NCBI RefSeq assembly: GCF_000283155.1 | Contig: NW_004454177.1 | Location: 27,821,113 to 27,885,112, forward strand | Reading direction: 5' to 3' | Length of the DNA stretch: 64,000 nucleotides | Source: Ceratotherium simum simum | Lineage: Eukaryota > Chordata > Mammalia > Perissodactyla > Rhinocerotidae | Shown here: piece by piece, positions 33,883 to 46,799 of the stretch | Layout: the number at the start of each line of letters is the position of its first letter | Position numbering within the stretch: position 1 is the first letter of the stretch | The notes under the pieces: generated by a model | What the model saw: the letters and a program-made list of their open reading frames with translations, nothing else | Told to the model about the DNA's origin: nothing | Databases searched by the model: none | Made by a program: the position numbers and the translations under genes

Positions 33883-35188
33883 TTTTTTTGTCATCTTGAC
33901 AGTGTGAATTATATTTTCTCCCAAAAGGAGAGGGTTTATGGGAGATTTACAAAATAAAATCTGGAAAGAAGTAGAGGAAAATATCAGCTTATATAACATC
34001 AACTTAAATTAATATACAAGTTTAGAAAACTTTACTTTTCACACCCTGGACCAGGTATGATTCACGATGTGTGAATAATGTGCTTAAGACAACATAGGCC
34101 TTGTTGAAATTACAGTAGATGTTTCCATCTTTGTGAACCAAAGTGCACTTTATGATCTTTCCAAAAATGAAAGATTTTTTAACTGGGAGAGAAGATAGTG
34201 GTATAAATGCTGGAATGATTTTAATTAAATATCAGTATATGTTCACAAGCTATTTATTTGATTCTGAAATTTCATGATCTTAATTAATTTTGTTCTTGGA
34301 CATTAATTTTATTTAATTATAGCACATAGGGCAATGCAATTATTGAATTTCATATTTTAGAAAAGAAATCTTGGCTTCTCTTACATTCAACGTTTCTTTG
34401 CATTTGATTTTGCTGATCAATCAATAATACCATATACCATTTCTATGATACTACAATTACAAATGGGCAGATGAGTTAAGAGAAAGGAGAATTTTACCTG
34501 AATTACTAGAATTTGACATATAGTGACACAAAATAAATAATATGGTTTACTTCAAAAAAAATATGGTCATATATATTTCAAATACTTATTGCTTGCAGCT
34601 GTCATATACACTTAAGATAATTTAATTGCTAGAGAGAACATAATTGCCCTTGACATTTAATTAAAGTTATGGAGGTACCGGGGTACCAGAGAATTGCTTG
34701 GAAATGATATATTTTTCAAAAACTTCATCTAAAAAGAGACTCATCTTCCAATTAATATCTTTAATTGATTTACTGAGGAGTGCTAAATGTTAACTCCAAA
34801 AAAGGTCTTTTGAAGAACAGGATAAGGAGAAATGGGAGGAAATCTGGGCTGAAAGGGAACAAGCCTTAGGTCACCATGTCTCTTTCACAGGGAATGTTTC
34901 ATTTTAATAACCACATGAAATAAATGATTCAAGTGCTTGAATAACCATCCTAATGAGCAAAGGAAAATTACTTGCTATCAAGTGGTACATTCTGGAAAAA
35001 AACTGCCATGGAAACTTTCAAAGAAAGAACATGAAATCACCTAAGACCTCTGTAGAAGGAAAGATGAGAACGCAACTTCTCAAGCCGTTTCTGGTGGGTA
35101 TGAAATCATATTTTAAATCACACTTAAAATCATCTTTAGAATGTGTTCCTAACCAAGATATTTACTTTCTTAAATCTGAGGGCCGTCA

Positions 35189-35212
35189 TTTTTTTGGGGG
35201 GGGGGTGGAGGT
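35189..35212. repeat. T-run/G-run low-complexity tract
   Basis: Six to seven T followed by about ten G and 'tggagg'. Simple low-complexity sequence. Confidence 0.8.
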
Positions 35213-38200
35213 AGGGAAAGAACTCATCTTTCAACGTCAATTATTTTAGAAGGTGAAAATTTGTAGGTCAAGGCAAAATAGAAATTATGCAAATTAAAAA
35301 ACTTTGGTTTGCTCCAGTTTAAAGATGAACAAAAATGAAATTTAGAGAACAGGCAAGCAAAGTCTTCCAGTTTCAGTTACTGTTTCAATATTGCAATCCT
35401 ATATGCTATTTCTCGCTGCCTGACACTCCTATTTACCCCAGGGCCCTAAATAGAAATACATAATCATTTCGTGTGCTTAGTGGCATAAAATAGACATATT
35501 TTACACATGGCATATAGAGTGTGTGCTTTCTTATTAGTCATTTTTCATATCAAAAACATCTTTGGCTACTTTTATGGTTGTAATTTTTTATGGTTCTCTC
35601 TCTTCCTGCACGTGTGCTTGTGTGTATCTCCCTCATTCACCTTTCCTGTTTCAAAGATTCTAGTCCAGAAACTTCTAAAGTAGGGAGATAGACAAAGAGA
35701 AAGCAGATCAAGGAGTGCATGAGAGAGCCTGCAAAGCGTCTCTCAGTCCATCAGCATGGCCAGCAGCCTCAGATACTCACTTCTAGGGCATTTGCTCCTA
35801 GTTAAACCAACATTTCGTGTAAAACAAGGCTCCCAAAATCTTCCCTGAGTTTTAAAATGAATTTCTGACAAGGGACACAGAATCTAGACCAGCAGTTCAC
35901 CATCAACCCTCAGGCAATATAATAACCTACCACTTAAGCATCCCATTTCATAAATGACTCCATATCTCTCCCCCAGGGCTCATTTTTCAGGCTCCCTTTT
36001 AGCCTGAAAGGTGATTTCATTTCATAGGAAACCATGTCCAATTCATCTGGGGTGAGAATATCAAATGGAAGGAGTCCATTTTCACTAGCGGCTTTCTGTT
36101 TAAACAAGATGTGCTTCCTCAGAGCCAGTAACACAACATGCAAAGCCAGAGTATGTTGGTGCAGCAGCATTAGGCTAAACAAAAGGTGGGGAAGAGGGAG
36201 GACACCGCCGAGCTGGTCTGAGTTTCAACAAAGTGGGAAATTAGAAAAGTCACAGCCTGAGCGTTGCTGCAGGGGTGTGCGGCAGAGATGGTTAAAAGCG
36301 AGGTTGTGAACAGCCCACATAACAGATAATTCATGTCAGGGACATTTCTCTGTGACCTTTTTCGGTCAAGACCGGCGTAATAGTGTAAACACAGAGAAGA
36401 GGGAGATTGGATTTCTATTGGGTTCTGAAGTTAAACATAGCAAATTGGAATGTCCTAAAAAGCTTTAAAAATGGGACAAGAGTAAAAATACATTGAGCCA
36501 GCAGTTACTGCTGGAATGTGCTGGGCAGCAGAGTGTTGGGTCACAATTTAGTCAAATTTTTCTGTAAAGAGGGTACAAAGCATCACCATCTCTCCATGAA
36601 GAGATCCAATGGTGAATATCACACTACTTCTCCTTTCAAGAGGCTTCCAGGCCCCACTCCTAGCATATGATTCAATCCCATTCTATGTGTAATTGTAAAA
36701 ATATCAACCAAAATCTAGTAGTCACCAGGGGGGAAGTGTTATGTGAGAAGCTTCCAAAACACTGAGCTGATGAATCTCAATGCATTAAGGGAGTCGTTCA
36801 CAAGCTGTTCATTCACGTTCAGCATGTATACCGAACTTAAGGAAAAATGCTAAAAACTAGTTACGGTTTGATTATGAATAATTTTCTGCCTTGGAATGAA
36901 GCAAGCACAGTACAGGGCTGAAAAGGATATAAACATGGAAGGCAGGAGACGTGGGGTGGAGATCAGGAAACAGTGGCAGCAAGGAAAATCCTTAATAGAA
37001 TCTGGTTTAAAATCCATTTTCTTAAAACTATTAATATACAAAGTGTTGTATAGGCTTTTTACTATTTTCCTAAAGTCTCTTCAGATGTGCTCCTACGGAC
37101 TGTATTGGGAGGCCTGTTTGGGACCAAATTAGGAATGAAGTGCAGAATAGGAGAAACGAGATGTTTGATGTCACACAAACGACTTGAGCAAGCGTCACCC
37201 CGATGGAGGAACAGCTGTATTAGAAATGGTATACAGACACGGCTTCTCTCAGGAGGGATGGATAAGAGTTTTGTAATGAAGAAATATGGCCACTTGGTTA
37301 GAGAAGACCCAGAGATGTCCAAGCTCTAATGAGAGAACAGGGCTGCTGCTGGTGCTATCAAAGGCTTTAACTTGCCTACTTGATCCAACCTTAATAAGGG
37401 ATGGCTCCATTGAGGACAAGATTCAAGAAGGACAGGTATAAGTTTATGAGACAGAAGCAGCCAGGAACCCAAAGTCTGCAGGAATCTACGACAAACTAAG
37501 GGTCAAGGTCGTCTTTATGTACCTGCAACACAGGAAGGTATTTCAGCGAGAGTTGGACCTATGTGCCAGCTTGCACCACCAGAGAATTATTTTCGAAGAA
37601 CAGCCTTTCTCCTCCCCATACATTGGGTGAGGGAAATAAACAAGGATATTTTAAGTGCTTATCATCTACAAGAAAAACCATTTTTCTAGTCTAAGTCAGG
37701 TGAAAAGCTAGAAAATTGGGTGGCAGGATCCCTCATGAAACTGTGGGTAAAAAGGAATTGTTTGACATGTGTAATAATGGTGGTCTTTACCATACAAATA
37801 TTTGCCATTGGGATAAAGATAGGGGGACCAAACTGTGAACCAGACTGCATGCACGTTAGAGAGTATATAAATCAAGGAGCTGCTGAGCTGAAATCATAGT
37901 CTCCTGAGAAGTGTGAAGATATGTGGGAAAACCACAAAGGATTACGGGTTATGTTTTTTCCCTTCATTTTCTTTCCCTTTTAACACAGAGGAGGAACATG
38001 CTGTGCGTTGGGCTGTTTAAACACAGAACAGCTGAACTTGATTAGGTTTCCTTTTAATTACAGCTTTCTTAACTCGGTTACAAGTAGGGCTTCTGTTTCT
38101 GGAAGCTAAGGAGAGTCTAGCTACGTAACATCGTAAGCAGTGGTCTCTTCGGTGGCACAAGCAAGTGACTGGCAGATTCTTGGTTTCAGGGTCCAGACTT

Positions 38201-41200
38201 AGGAACAAAATCTTGCTCACCACACAGTTTTCGTGAATTCATATTATGGTGGGAGGAAAAGAAATGCAGTTAAACAAGAATTGGGTAGATTTGGAAATAT
38301 GGAAATGAGGAGACTATACGCTCATGGGAAACAGCATGCTGAAATACTATTTCTGCTGACTTAGTGAGAATTCATTTATTATAGCACTTGTCAGCTGTAA
38401 GTGCTAGGCCAGGATGTTGTATGCTGTGTAACCCTGAGTGTCTGTACAGGCTTCTGAATGCACTAGGTCTATAATGGAATCAAATACTGACTCCTCGTGG
38501 AAGATGCATAAGAATATTTTCCCAGGCAAGACCTACACTTAAACCTGAGACCTCATTTCAGATCCATGCCGACGTTACATGCCTCATGTCTATTCTCAGC
38601 ATTCAACTATAGTACACTGCTAAGTTTTTTAAGCATTGAGAAGCATTATTCTCTTTCTTTTCCCTCTCTATTTGCTTGGCCAGGGAAGATGCTTAGGTAA
38701 GGAGGAAGGGAAGAGAGAGAGGCGAGTTTCGATGGCCGAGGATAAATAAGCAAGAAATGATGAAAGTGAGAATGAAACATCTGACTATGATAAAGAAAAC
38801 ACTAGGTTTTTAGACAAAGGGAAAGATGTTGTCAGCAGATTGAAAAAAAATGACTTTGTTAGATTAGAAAAGATTTTCAAAAGGGGATTTTGGTAGAAGG
38901 GGGACCATACTGATACTGAAAGCAACCAGCACCAGGGGAAAAGATTTTACTTTCACGGTGAAATAAAGAGTTGGCGTTTCAAGATGTTGCTGGCTGGATG
39001 CGGGGATGGAAACAAAATCATGTTCTGTTTGGGAATCTAGCTCAGTAAGTTCGATTTGTAGGAGAAGCTCAGCTAGATGTTACCAGATCTACAGAGAAAT
39101 CTCTGTGATGGAAGTATCGCAGACCAGAGGTCCTCATTAAGAGAACTACTTGGCAGACTGAAACAGAGAGGATTCTACAGGAAGAGTATAGCATTTAGAA
39201 ACAAAGATGGAGAAACATGAAAACTAGTGCTACGTTTTTGATAATGATTCCTGGATGTATATTTGGAGTAGTCTAAAGGGACTCCTTCCATGGAGGGCTC
39301 TTATCTATAAACCGCCCCTCTCTTCTTAGACTAGTTCTCATTTTGTCAAAGGTGCTCTGGTTGCTATGGCTGGGAATACAGTGGAAGGTCACACTGACTC
39401 TGGTTTAGTCTCAGGAGGTATCAACAGGGTTAAGGCATTGGCTGCCTGGGGCATCTCCATCGGTCACCATCATTTATTCCACTCACCCTAGGTAGGGAGC
39501 AACAGAAGCACTGGGAGGAGGAAGGGATGAGGAGGCATGGGCCTTGACTTTAAGGGTTAAGAATGAAAATAAGATAAACACAAATGAAAATATCCAAGAG
39601 CACTGATAATGCTGACATGAAAAATGTGCAAGTAAGGTTACATGCAGCACCACTAAGCATATTTACCTACACACAATCATACACACACACATGCAGGAAT
39701 GCTGAGGAATTGCAAAATTGACTTCGATAACTGGCGTCAGATGGCTGGTCAGACTGAGCATAAGAGAAAGGTGTGCTTATAGGATTTTTGAAGTGGCGTA
39801 CAAGCAAGGGTATCCTGGGGTGGATGGGAGTGGTAGTGGGATGTGCTGCAGGTCAGGAGGTTGTGTGCATGGATCATGCAATGGAGGGAAGCAGTGCTGT
39901 TGAGCTACAGAGGTGTTTGCAAACTGGAGTGCTGGGTAGGAGGGAGATAAACTGGTGGCTGATGAGAGAGGGCAACCCATTCCTACTGCTCAGGATAGCA
40001 CATGGAGTCCTGTTGCCTGTTGGCTTTTGACTGCACTCTTCTTTGGGCTATTTAAAAGAAGTCACTATTGCACATGCCCCTGGAGGCCCAGCACCAGGGA
40101 CACATATTGAAACTGAGATGCATCTTCTATGACTCCGATTGGGGGTGGTAGTGAAGGAATCACCAAAGGTGATATCACAGACAACTAGGCAATGCATATG
40201 TCTAACCCTTTGTTTCACCAGGAAAGAAGATGCTGCATCAGTTAGTAACTTAATGAGCTGAAAATTACTGAGAAGATACAGAAGCGGAGACATCTTTCAT
40301 GGATCAGAAGAGGTTCTATTTCAAATGCGTTAAGTGGTGACATAGAAGGAGTTGAAAGCTTGGAATGAGGATGTCATGTACAGGGATGGTGTGATTAATG
40401 CCAATTAAGCAAAACAAAGATGTTCTACTGTCATTCCATAAAATGAAATATGTAGGAAACAAGCCCTTTCTTTTTGGGAGTTCAGAGGACCCTCTACTGA
40501 GGTTTGATTGGGGCCCATGTGGTAATCTTTCTCTATGCCTCATTAAAACAGATGTGAATGTTCTAAATGCTTCCCCCAGATCCAGCCATGCCTGGGAAGA
40601 GAGGCAGGTTCCTGCCCACCCCATCCAGTCAGTGACATGAGGAAGGAAATGATTCCCCCAGACCAGCTCTCTGGGTTCCCTGCCTCCCACGGAGAAGCGT
40701 GGGAAGTCAGCTCCTGCTGAACCCAGTGTCGGATCCGGGGCTGGCACACTTTCCCCTCTCTCCTCTTAGCAAAAGCCCGTTTTGTTTCCCGGTCCTCAGC
40801 ACTTATTTCCTCTCCACCGCCTCTCCCTGCCAGTTTGTGGAGGGCAGGAGAGCTGTTTGATCCTCTCCTCTTGCAGCCTGGTGTGCTTGCTTGCTTGCTT
40901 TCAAGGAATTTAAAGGTTGGCTCCCAAGGTCTATCCTGCATGCTTCCATCTGCTTTCTCTATTCAGCTCGTGTGGGAAGCTCTCAGTGGCTATACATCTA
41001 GGTTCGATTTCCTGCCCTTCCTTTTGTGGACAGCAGCCAGGGGACTCTTCCTGGGGGGCTTTTTGGTCTATGAATGGCACGACTGCTGCAAAACAGAGGG
41101 TTGGGATATATTTGAATTTATTTTTCAGTTGGAAAAGACCCAGTTAAATAACCAACCTATCAAAAGATAAAAACAAAACAAGAAGCCCACATACCTCAAA

Positions 41201-41937
41201 AGCAAAGAAAAAAAACTAAAATTAATTAAAACACCCCCCTTCCCCCTCCAAATCCAAACCCCATCAAACCTCGAACAAAGGAGTCACTGGATACCAGTAA
41301 GGCAATAGCTGTTAGAGGCATGTATGAAATCTGTGGGCTGCACTTCAGCCTGTCACCGGCAGTTATGCAAGATGTAATTTAATTTGTTTAAAAAAAAACC
41401 GTAAAAGGCAGCTTGGATAGCTGTATTTTAGCAAATGTGTTTGCACTAAGGGTACCTTCTGTTGAACAGTTCTGCCCACAAGCTGTCTGTAGAATATAGA
41501 ACATCTCTCGAGCATGCTTGCCACCTTGAAGCAGGGCAGTCGGGAGCAGAAAAAAAAAAAGAACAGAATGCAGAAAAAAGGTGAAGAAAAAGAGAGAAAT
41601 GAAGGACAGCAAGTCTAGTACCATCAATACATTTAGAAATGAGATTAGCCAAGTGTGACAATAGAATTTAAATGACACACAGAGAGACATTAAGATTGCA
41701 GTAAATAACATACTATGGAAAATCCAGCCAGAGAGCACTTTCTGCTCAGCTTAGCTACACAGTTGGAACGAAAGCACAGGTCGATTATTCATTTTACTGG
41801 CTCTTTTGCATTCCAGCGCTGTACATTTTTTAATCTTAGCACTAATCGTTAGCAGGTTTGTTTTTTTTTTTTTGCTAGTTGCTCCAAACAGTCAATGATT
41901 ACATTGCTCAATACTTCTCTAGAGGACTCAAACTTAC

Positions 41938-42148
41938 CAACTATGTCAAACCACAGAGGCGTGTTAGCTGGCTGCACAGATACCACCCCCACAATCTCCG
42001 TGACTCTATCGCTTTCCATGACTGTGAAGTTATAAAACGGCTCATCGAAGGTCAACGGTATAGGTGACGGGGGTGGTTTCTTAATCCACTCAATGTGGAG
42101 GCGGGCCGTGGAGGATTTCTGTGGGCGCCCATTGTCCACCGCCTTTAT
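41938..42148 (-). CDS. FAT3: FAT3 internal exon b: repeat with a non-canonical, proline-rich linker
   Basis: Starts [10 protein letters not shown], completing the repeat from the upstream exon, then a linker [16 protein letters not shown] with no DxNDN motif and five prolines, then the first half of the next repeat ([11 protein letters not shown]) ending WFDIVG. The acceptor is 'gtgtgtgagtag' and the donor a perfect GTAAGT. Length 211 nt, phase 0 in and phase 1 out, splitting a glycine codon completed by the exon at 33141-33280. The start of coding is set by the acceptor, not by the GTG three codons in. Absence of the calcium-linker residues suggests a flexible or bent joint here (inference). 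Confidence 0.88.
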
Positions 42149-44536
42149 CTACTCACACACGGAGAGAACACAGAAAGATGTCTTAGAGTTTGGATCCTTG
42201 CGCAAGTTTAGATCTGTCACTCACATGTCATTAGGCCGAGAGCCCATCCTCGTCACCGTGGCAGCAAGGGGAAGAAGAGAATGGAGATCTGGGAGAATGG
42301 ACCCGGGAATTGGGGGAAACGACTTAGTCACATAGGGGCCCCACACCACACTTGCCAGAAGGTGATTTGAACCACTGCCAACCTTACAGATGTGGAAAAC
42401 TTGAAAAACAAATGTTGCACTTACAATTTTTAGTGTTTTATGGTCATGAATGATAGTTATATGAGTAGGAATAGCCAATTTGATTCCTTATACCTCTGGT
42501 GGTGATGCTTGAAAGGGAATAAAGTGCATTGTAAATCTTTACTTAAGTGTGAATGATGTGTGTGTGTGAGAGTGTGAGAGAGAGAGAGAGTGTGGTCGGG
42601 TTTGCATCTCCTTTCCTCTCCTTTATCCTGGAGAAGCACTCCACTCACACAGAATCCCAGAAGGCTGATGGGAGTTGGTGTGGGAAAGGCAGCAGCCTTG
42701 CTCTAACCACCTTAGAGGCCCTTCAGTTATGCGAGCTCTGAGGGGTTGAAGGAGAGCTCTCTTGGTGGAAGCAGGGAATCCTGGAGACAGCAGGGTGAGG
42801 AGGAGGGTGCTCAGGTCTCTTCTCCATGGTCTGATAGAAGGGCTGAGGAAAGCATATCCCGTCACTCAGCTGAGCAGGGTGAATTGTAATGATGTACTGC
42901 ACTTAAATGAGGGCATCAAGTCCAACAAGCAGAAACAACAAGCAGAAATAGAAAATTAAATAGAAAATTAAAAAATCAAAATTTTAAAAAAGAAGTTTTA
43001 ACTATTACATTAAAAATAACATTTATAGGTGCAGGGCTAATAGTTATAGCCTTTAAAAACAGTGACAACTCATAGCACCCTAATGCTATGTGCTAATAGT
43101 TGGTCACTTTGCCCCAGAAAATTCCTGTGAGAAGACAGACTCTGAAGGATAGATGTCTTAGATAAGGTTTCTTAGCCTGAGACAGGGATTTGAATACAAA
43201 TGATTTTGATTGGGGGTGGGAGGTCGGGGGTGGGGTAGTGTTCTCAGGAGAAAGGGAATGAAGAAAGCAGGATGGCCAGGGGAAGATGCTAAGCAAGGAT
43301 ATGGTCTCAGCTGAAGTCTAACCTCTGCCTGATCCCATGGGGAGCTCAGTGTCATTAATTGCACCACAGAATTGGATCTACCTGGAGGCAAGGGGGTTGG
43401 ACTTCTGTATCTGGTGTCAGTCAGTCATTGGCTGTGGGCTGCTGGGTTGGATCGGGAGTGTGGAACCTCTTGGGCCAAGAAGTTCAGCCAAGGACAACTC
43501 TCTGAGGAAGGGGGCAGCTATGAGCCTTTAGCAGTTGAGGGCTAGTGGCACCAGTCTGGCACAGGGGATCTGGTGAGGCATAACAGTATCCACTATAATC
43601 CATCCAGTCCTCAAAGATTCCCGTTGGTAAGTCTCACACAGCTGTAATAGCACATGTTACATCAGAGCTTCTAATAGCAGAAACAGGGCTAGTTTTTTAC
43701 TATCTTCTTTTTCTCAGCCTACTTTTCTGGATACACTGCTGAGCAGGGAAAGGAACCCAAGTCCAGATCATAGGAGTGAAAAGATAAATCAAGGGACTCA
43801 GACCATCCCTTTAAAATAATAAAGGATTGACTGTATATAGCAGAGAAGGCTGAGGACTAAGAGAAGGATGGCCGATGGCTCTAACTCTTGACATTTGTTG
43901 GGACCTGGAAAGTGCCCATCACTTGTAAGGATGACCAGTCCCGTTTCTGGCATAGGTGGTACATGTCTAAAGTGGTTGGGGGTGGGGGGAACCCCATATA
44001 TAACTCCCTTAGATATGGGAGTTTAAGTCTTTATTTGAGATGGTGCTCATGTTTGTTTTTATTTTTACTTTTATAACAATGAAAAATTTAGTCACTTTTT
44101 ACTTGAGATGTTTTCTTTTTTACAGGGTAAACATAGCTGTGATGTGTGTCTCGCAATCTACACAGCTAAATTCATGTTCTATCCCATTGTCAAGAATTAC
44201 AAAAGTTGTTTTCTTTGGGAAGTCTTGGGGACACATTGAGTGATATGTTCAGTTTACACCTATGCTCAGTACCTTGAAATGATTTAGGGCCACAGGAAGA
44301 GTGATTGAGTACGTGACAGAGCAGGCTGTGGACTGGGAATGGGGAAGTTTGCTGATAGGACCCAACCAAAGGAAACGGTCTCATTATTTAAGAATATCAC
44401 TGAAACAGAAAGTAGCCTTCCACAGCCATATGGCTGCACTTTTTACTCTAAATATTTATTGTTTAAAGGAATATACACAAATAAGAAAGTAACTCCTTCC
44501 CCCCGTTAATGTTATTGAGGTCCAGAAAAATCTTAC
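42149..44536. other. FAT3 intron between exons a and b (2.4 kb)
   Basis: A (GT)/(GA) simple repeat near 42.55-42.59 kb; otherwise no recognised element or gene. Confidence 0.8.
42555..42592. repeat. (GT)n/(GA)n compound microsatellite
   Basis: Run of gtgtgtgtgtg followed by agtgtgagagagagagagag. Confidence 0.85.
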
Positions 44537-44851
44537 CGTTAGAATGTCATAACTCCCTGCTGTAAATTGCTTTCTGGAAGAAACCATGCCAGTTTTAGGG
44601 TCAATAAAGAACTTTCCATCATCATTTCCATCCACGATACTGTAGGAGATTTCTGCGTTGGACCCCTCATCTCTATCGAACGCAAAAGCTCTATAAATGG
44701 GTTCTCCCCTCTTCTTCCGGTCGCGCTCGGGCAGCTTGATCTGGTAGACTTTCTCTGGGAACTGGGGCTTGTTGTCATTTTCATCCAGAACCTGAACCAC
44801 CACCCAAATTGTTGACTGTTTTGGAGATGAACCACCATCTGTCACGGTCAC
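44537..44851 (-). CDS. FAT3: FAT3 internal exon a: one cadherin repeat unit (most 5' exon in the window)
   Basis: Exactly 105 codons, phase 0 at both ends. It starts [13 protein letters not shown], has the canonical linker [11 protein letters not shown], then a repeat containing the basic loop [23 protein letters not shown] and FIDPKTGMV, and ends YDILT. The acceptor is 'caaaactcag', with a purine-broken tract, so it looks weak; the donor is GTAAGA. It continues in frame into the exon at 41938-42148 (DILT then IKAVD). The exon encoding the preceding part is beyond the right edge; at least 19 kb of intron lies upstream. Confidence 0.87.
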
Positions 44852-45447
44852 CTGAGTTTTGAAAGAGCAAGCATTTTACAATCAAAAAGGAGAAAAATTT
44901 TTCTCATCATTCCTCCCCCTGCCCACTCCACAAAACGTCTGTTCTGTGCCTTAGAACACCTCAACTTTTCTCATTCCTGTAGTTCACGTCAAATGCATAA
45001 CTTTTCATAGTTCATCCATAAAAGCAGGGGAATGCCCAAAATCCAGTAATGGAAATCAATGGTGAAAGGATAGGAGGGAGGTAATCCTCCCGTTGTGGCG
45101 TGGAGTGGAGATGGAGAAGAAATAGGACTGACTTCACAAAATGTGCCAGCTTCTATAGACTTAGTGGACCCAAAATATGCACCCCTATCAGACACGAAAA
45201 GTACTATAACCATATGTTAAACCATAGGTATTTCTTCCAATCCTTGGACAATATTATCACCATCGAAATTCTTTCAGTATTCATTTTTTCTTTCTTTTCC
45301 ATCTCCATGGAAAATTTCATTTTTACATTCTCACTGAACAAAAGAAAACTCTGATATATACTTCACAATTTTGATGGCTGGCTGTAAGTACATTTGACAG
45401 TTCAAATATGTTTTTAAGTCACAGAATAATTTATTTTCCTCCTGGGA

Positions 45448-45462
45448 AATGGGGGGGGGGTT
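45448..45462. repeat. Poly-G run
   Basis: About ten to eleven consecutive G in 'gaaatggggggggggg'-type context; low complexity. Confidence 0.75.
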
Positions 45463-45639
45463 GGACACCCCTTCCCATATTTCTGAGATACTATTGTTAC
45501 GTGTGTCTGTGAAAATTGAAAGAGAGGAGAGAAATGAAGAGCACGTATATAAAGAATTTGCAAGGCAGATATAAAAAGTCTTTGAGTCAGTGTGAATAAT
45601 CTTCTTCTTGGTCATAATGATGATAATCACTATCATATT

Positions 45640-45835
45640 AATATTTAATGTGAGGATGCTGTGACAGTTTATAAAGCACTCTTCCATGCATGATCTCACT
45701 CACTTTCCAAAACACCCTCTTTAGTAAGAGGAGCATATTTATTTATTCCTATTTTACAGATGAGAAAACCAAAGTTCAGAGGTCCCATTGTTACTAAGTG
45801 CTAAAGCCAGGTATTGAATTTTTGGTAATTCTTAA
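45640..45835 (-). repeat. MIR fragment
   Basis: 'tttataaagcactcttccat', 'ctattttacagatgagaaaa' and 'ccaaagttcagaggt', the antisense MIR core. Confidence 0.65.
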
Positions 45836-46799
45836 TATTCTGTTTACCTAAAAAATCTGGAAGAACCTATATTTAATCCTTAAATCATTACCTTGAATGA
45901 GACAGCTTATTACCTCAAAATATATATTCGGAGGCTGGAAGGAACATAAAGATGCTCTCAGCATCGATAGGAGAAAACAACAGTGAATTACAGCACCTGG
46001 GCATCCAGTTTTTCACCTAATAAAGCAATCTGACAGGAATAACAGAATAAAAAAAGGCCAAAAATGTGGGAAAATAAATTAAAGGCCTTTTGCAAAATGA
46101 AACTGCAAGCTAGTTCAGTTTCTCTTACAAGTTGCCTAGGAGGATGGCTTTAATAGATCTAAGATAAATTTTCATAGGAAGTTCTTGCTTTCTTTGAAAA
46201 ATCAATCAAGTTTCCTTTCAAGGTTATTTTCCCAATTGGTTTGTTATGTTTCACAAAAGAAACACGTCAGGGCCAATATGTGCCAAGGTTGGATTTTGAC
46301 TCTTGAGCTAATTCCCGGATACACTGAGTTCTGAAGAGGCACGTTCTGCTGCTGCAGCTGAACTAAAATGTTATACTCCCAGGTGAGCTGTGTTGACCAA
46401 AACACATTGATTTCTTGGCTGCTCAACTCCTCTGCCTCTCTTTTCTGCTTGACCAGCCTCTTTCCAAATCCAGACAACTCTCACTGTCTTCACCAGGCAC
46501 AAAATACCTCCTGATTGCTTGTCAATAAATGCCCAGCAGTGGGCTCCAAGATGGAGTTCTGGTGCTGCTCCAGGGCCAGGTGGCTGCCAAGGAAAGGAGA
46601 GACCCTCTTGGCTGAGGTTCACCACTCATTCGAGGGTCCTGCTGCTGTAAACATGCTTTCTTTTGGAGTAGACCTGGAGGTGTCTGCTTACAGGCAGGGA
46701 AGGGTGGCAGCTGCCCAGGCTCATGAAGCAGCTCCCAGGTGTGCTATGGGGAGTGGGGTCACCTATGTCACCACCTCACGTCAAGCACCCAGCTCTCTT

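Larger units (their letters stand above)
33281..41937. other. FAT3 intron between exons b and c (8.7 kb)
   Basis: No well-recognised transposon in this intron. It contains an AT-rich inverted repeat near 33.8 kb, an AT-rich stretch at 34.2-35.0 kb with repeated TAATTA-type sites, a poly-G run near 35.2 kb, and otherwise unique-looking sequence. Open frames up to 143 codons have no family signature. Confidence 0.75.

Noticed and set aside
35934..36182. Minus-strand open frame of 82 codons with protein-like composition
   Set aside because: No recognised family, no splice signals in FAT3 frame, and exons b and c are already contiguous in protein. A pseudogene scrap cannot be excluded.
40316..40941. 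Overlapping open frames of 143 and 132 codons
   Set aside because: Locally GC-richer sequence gives long random frames; no motif, start context or homology recognised.
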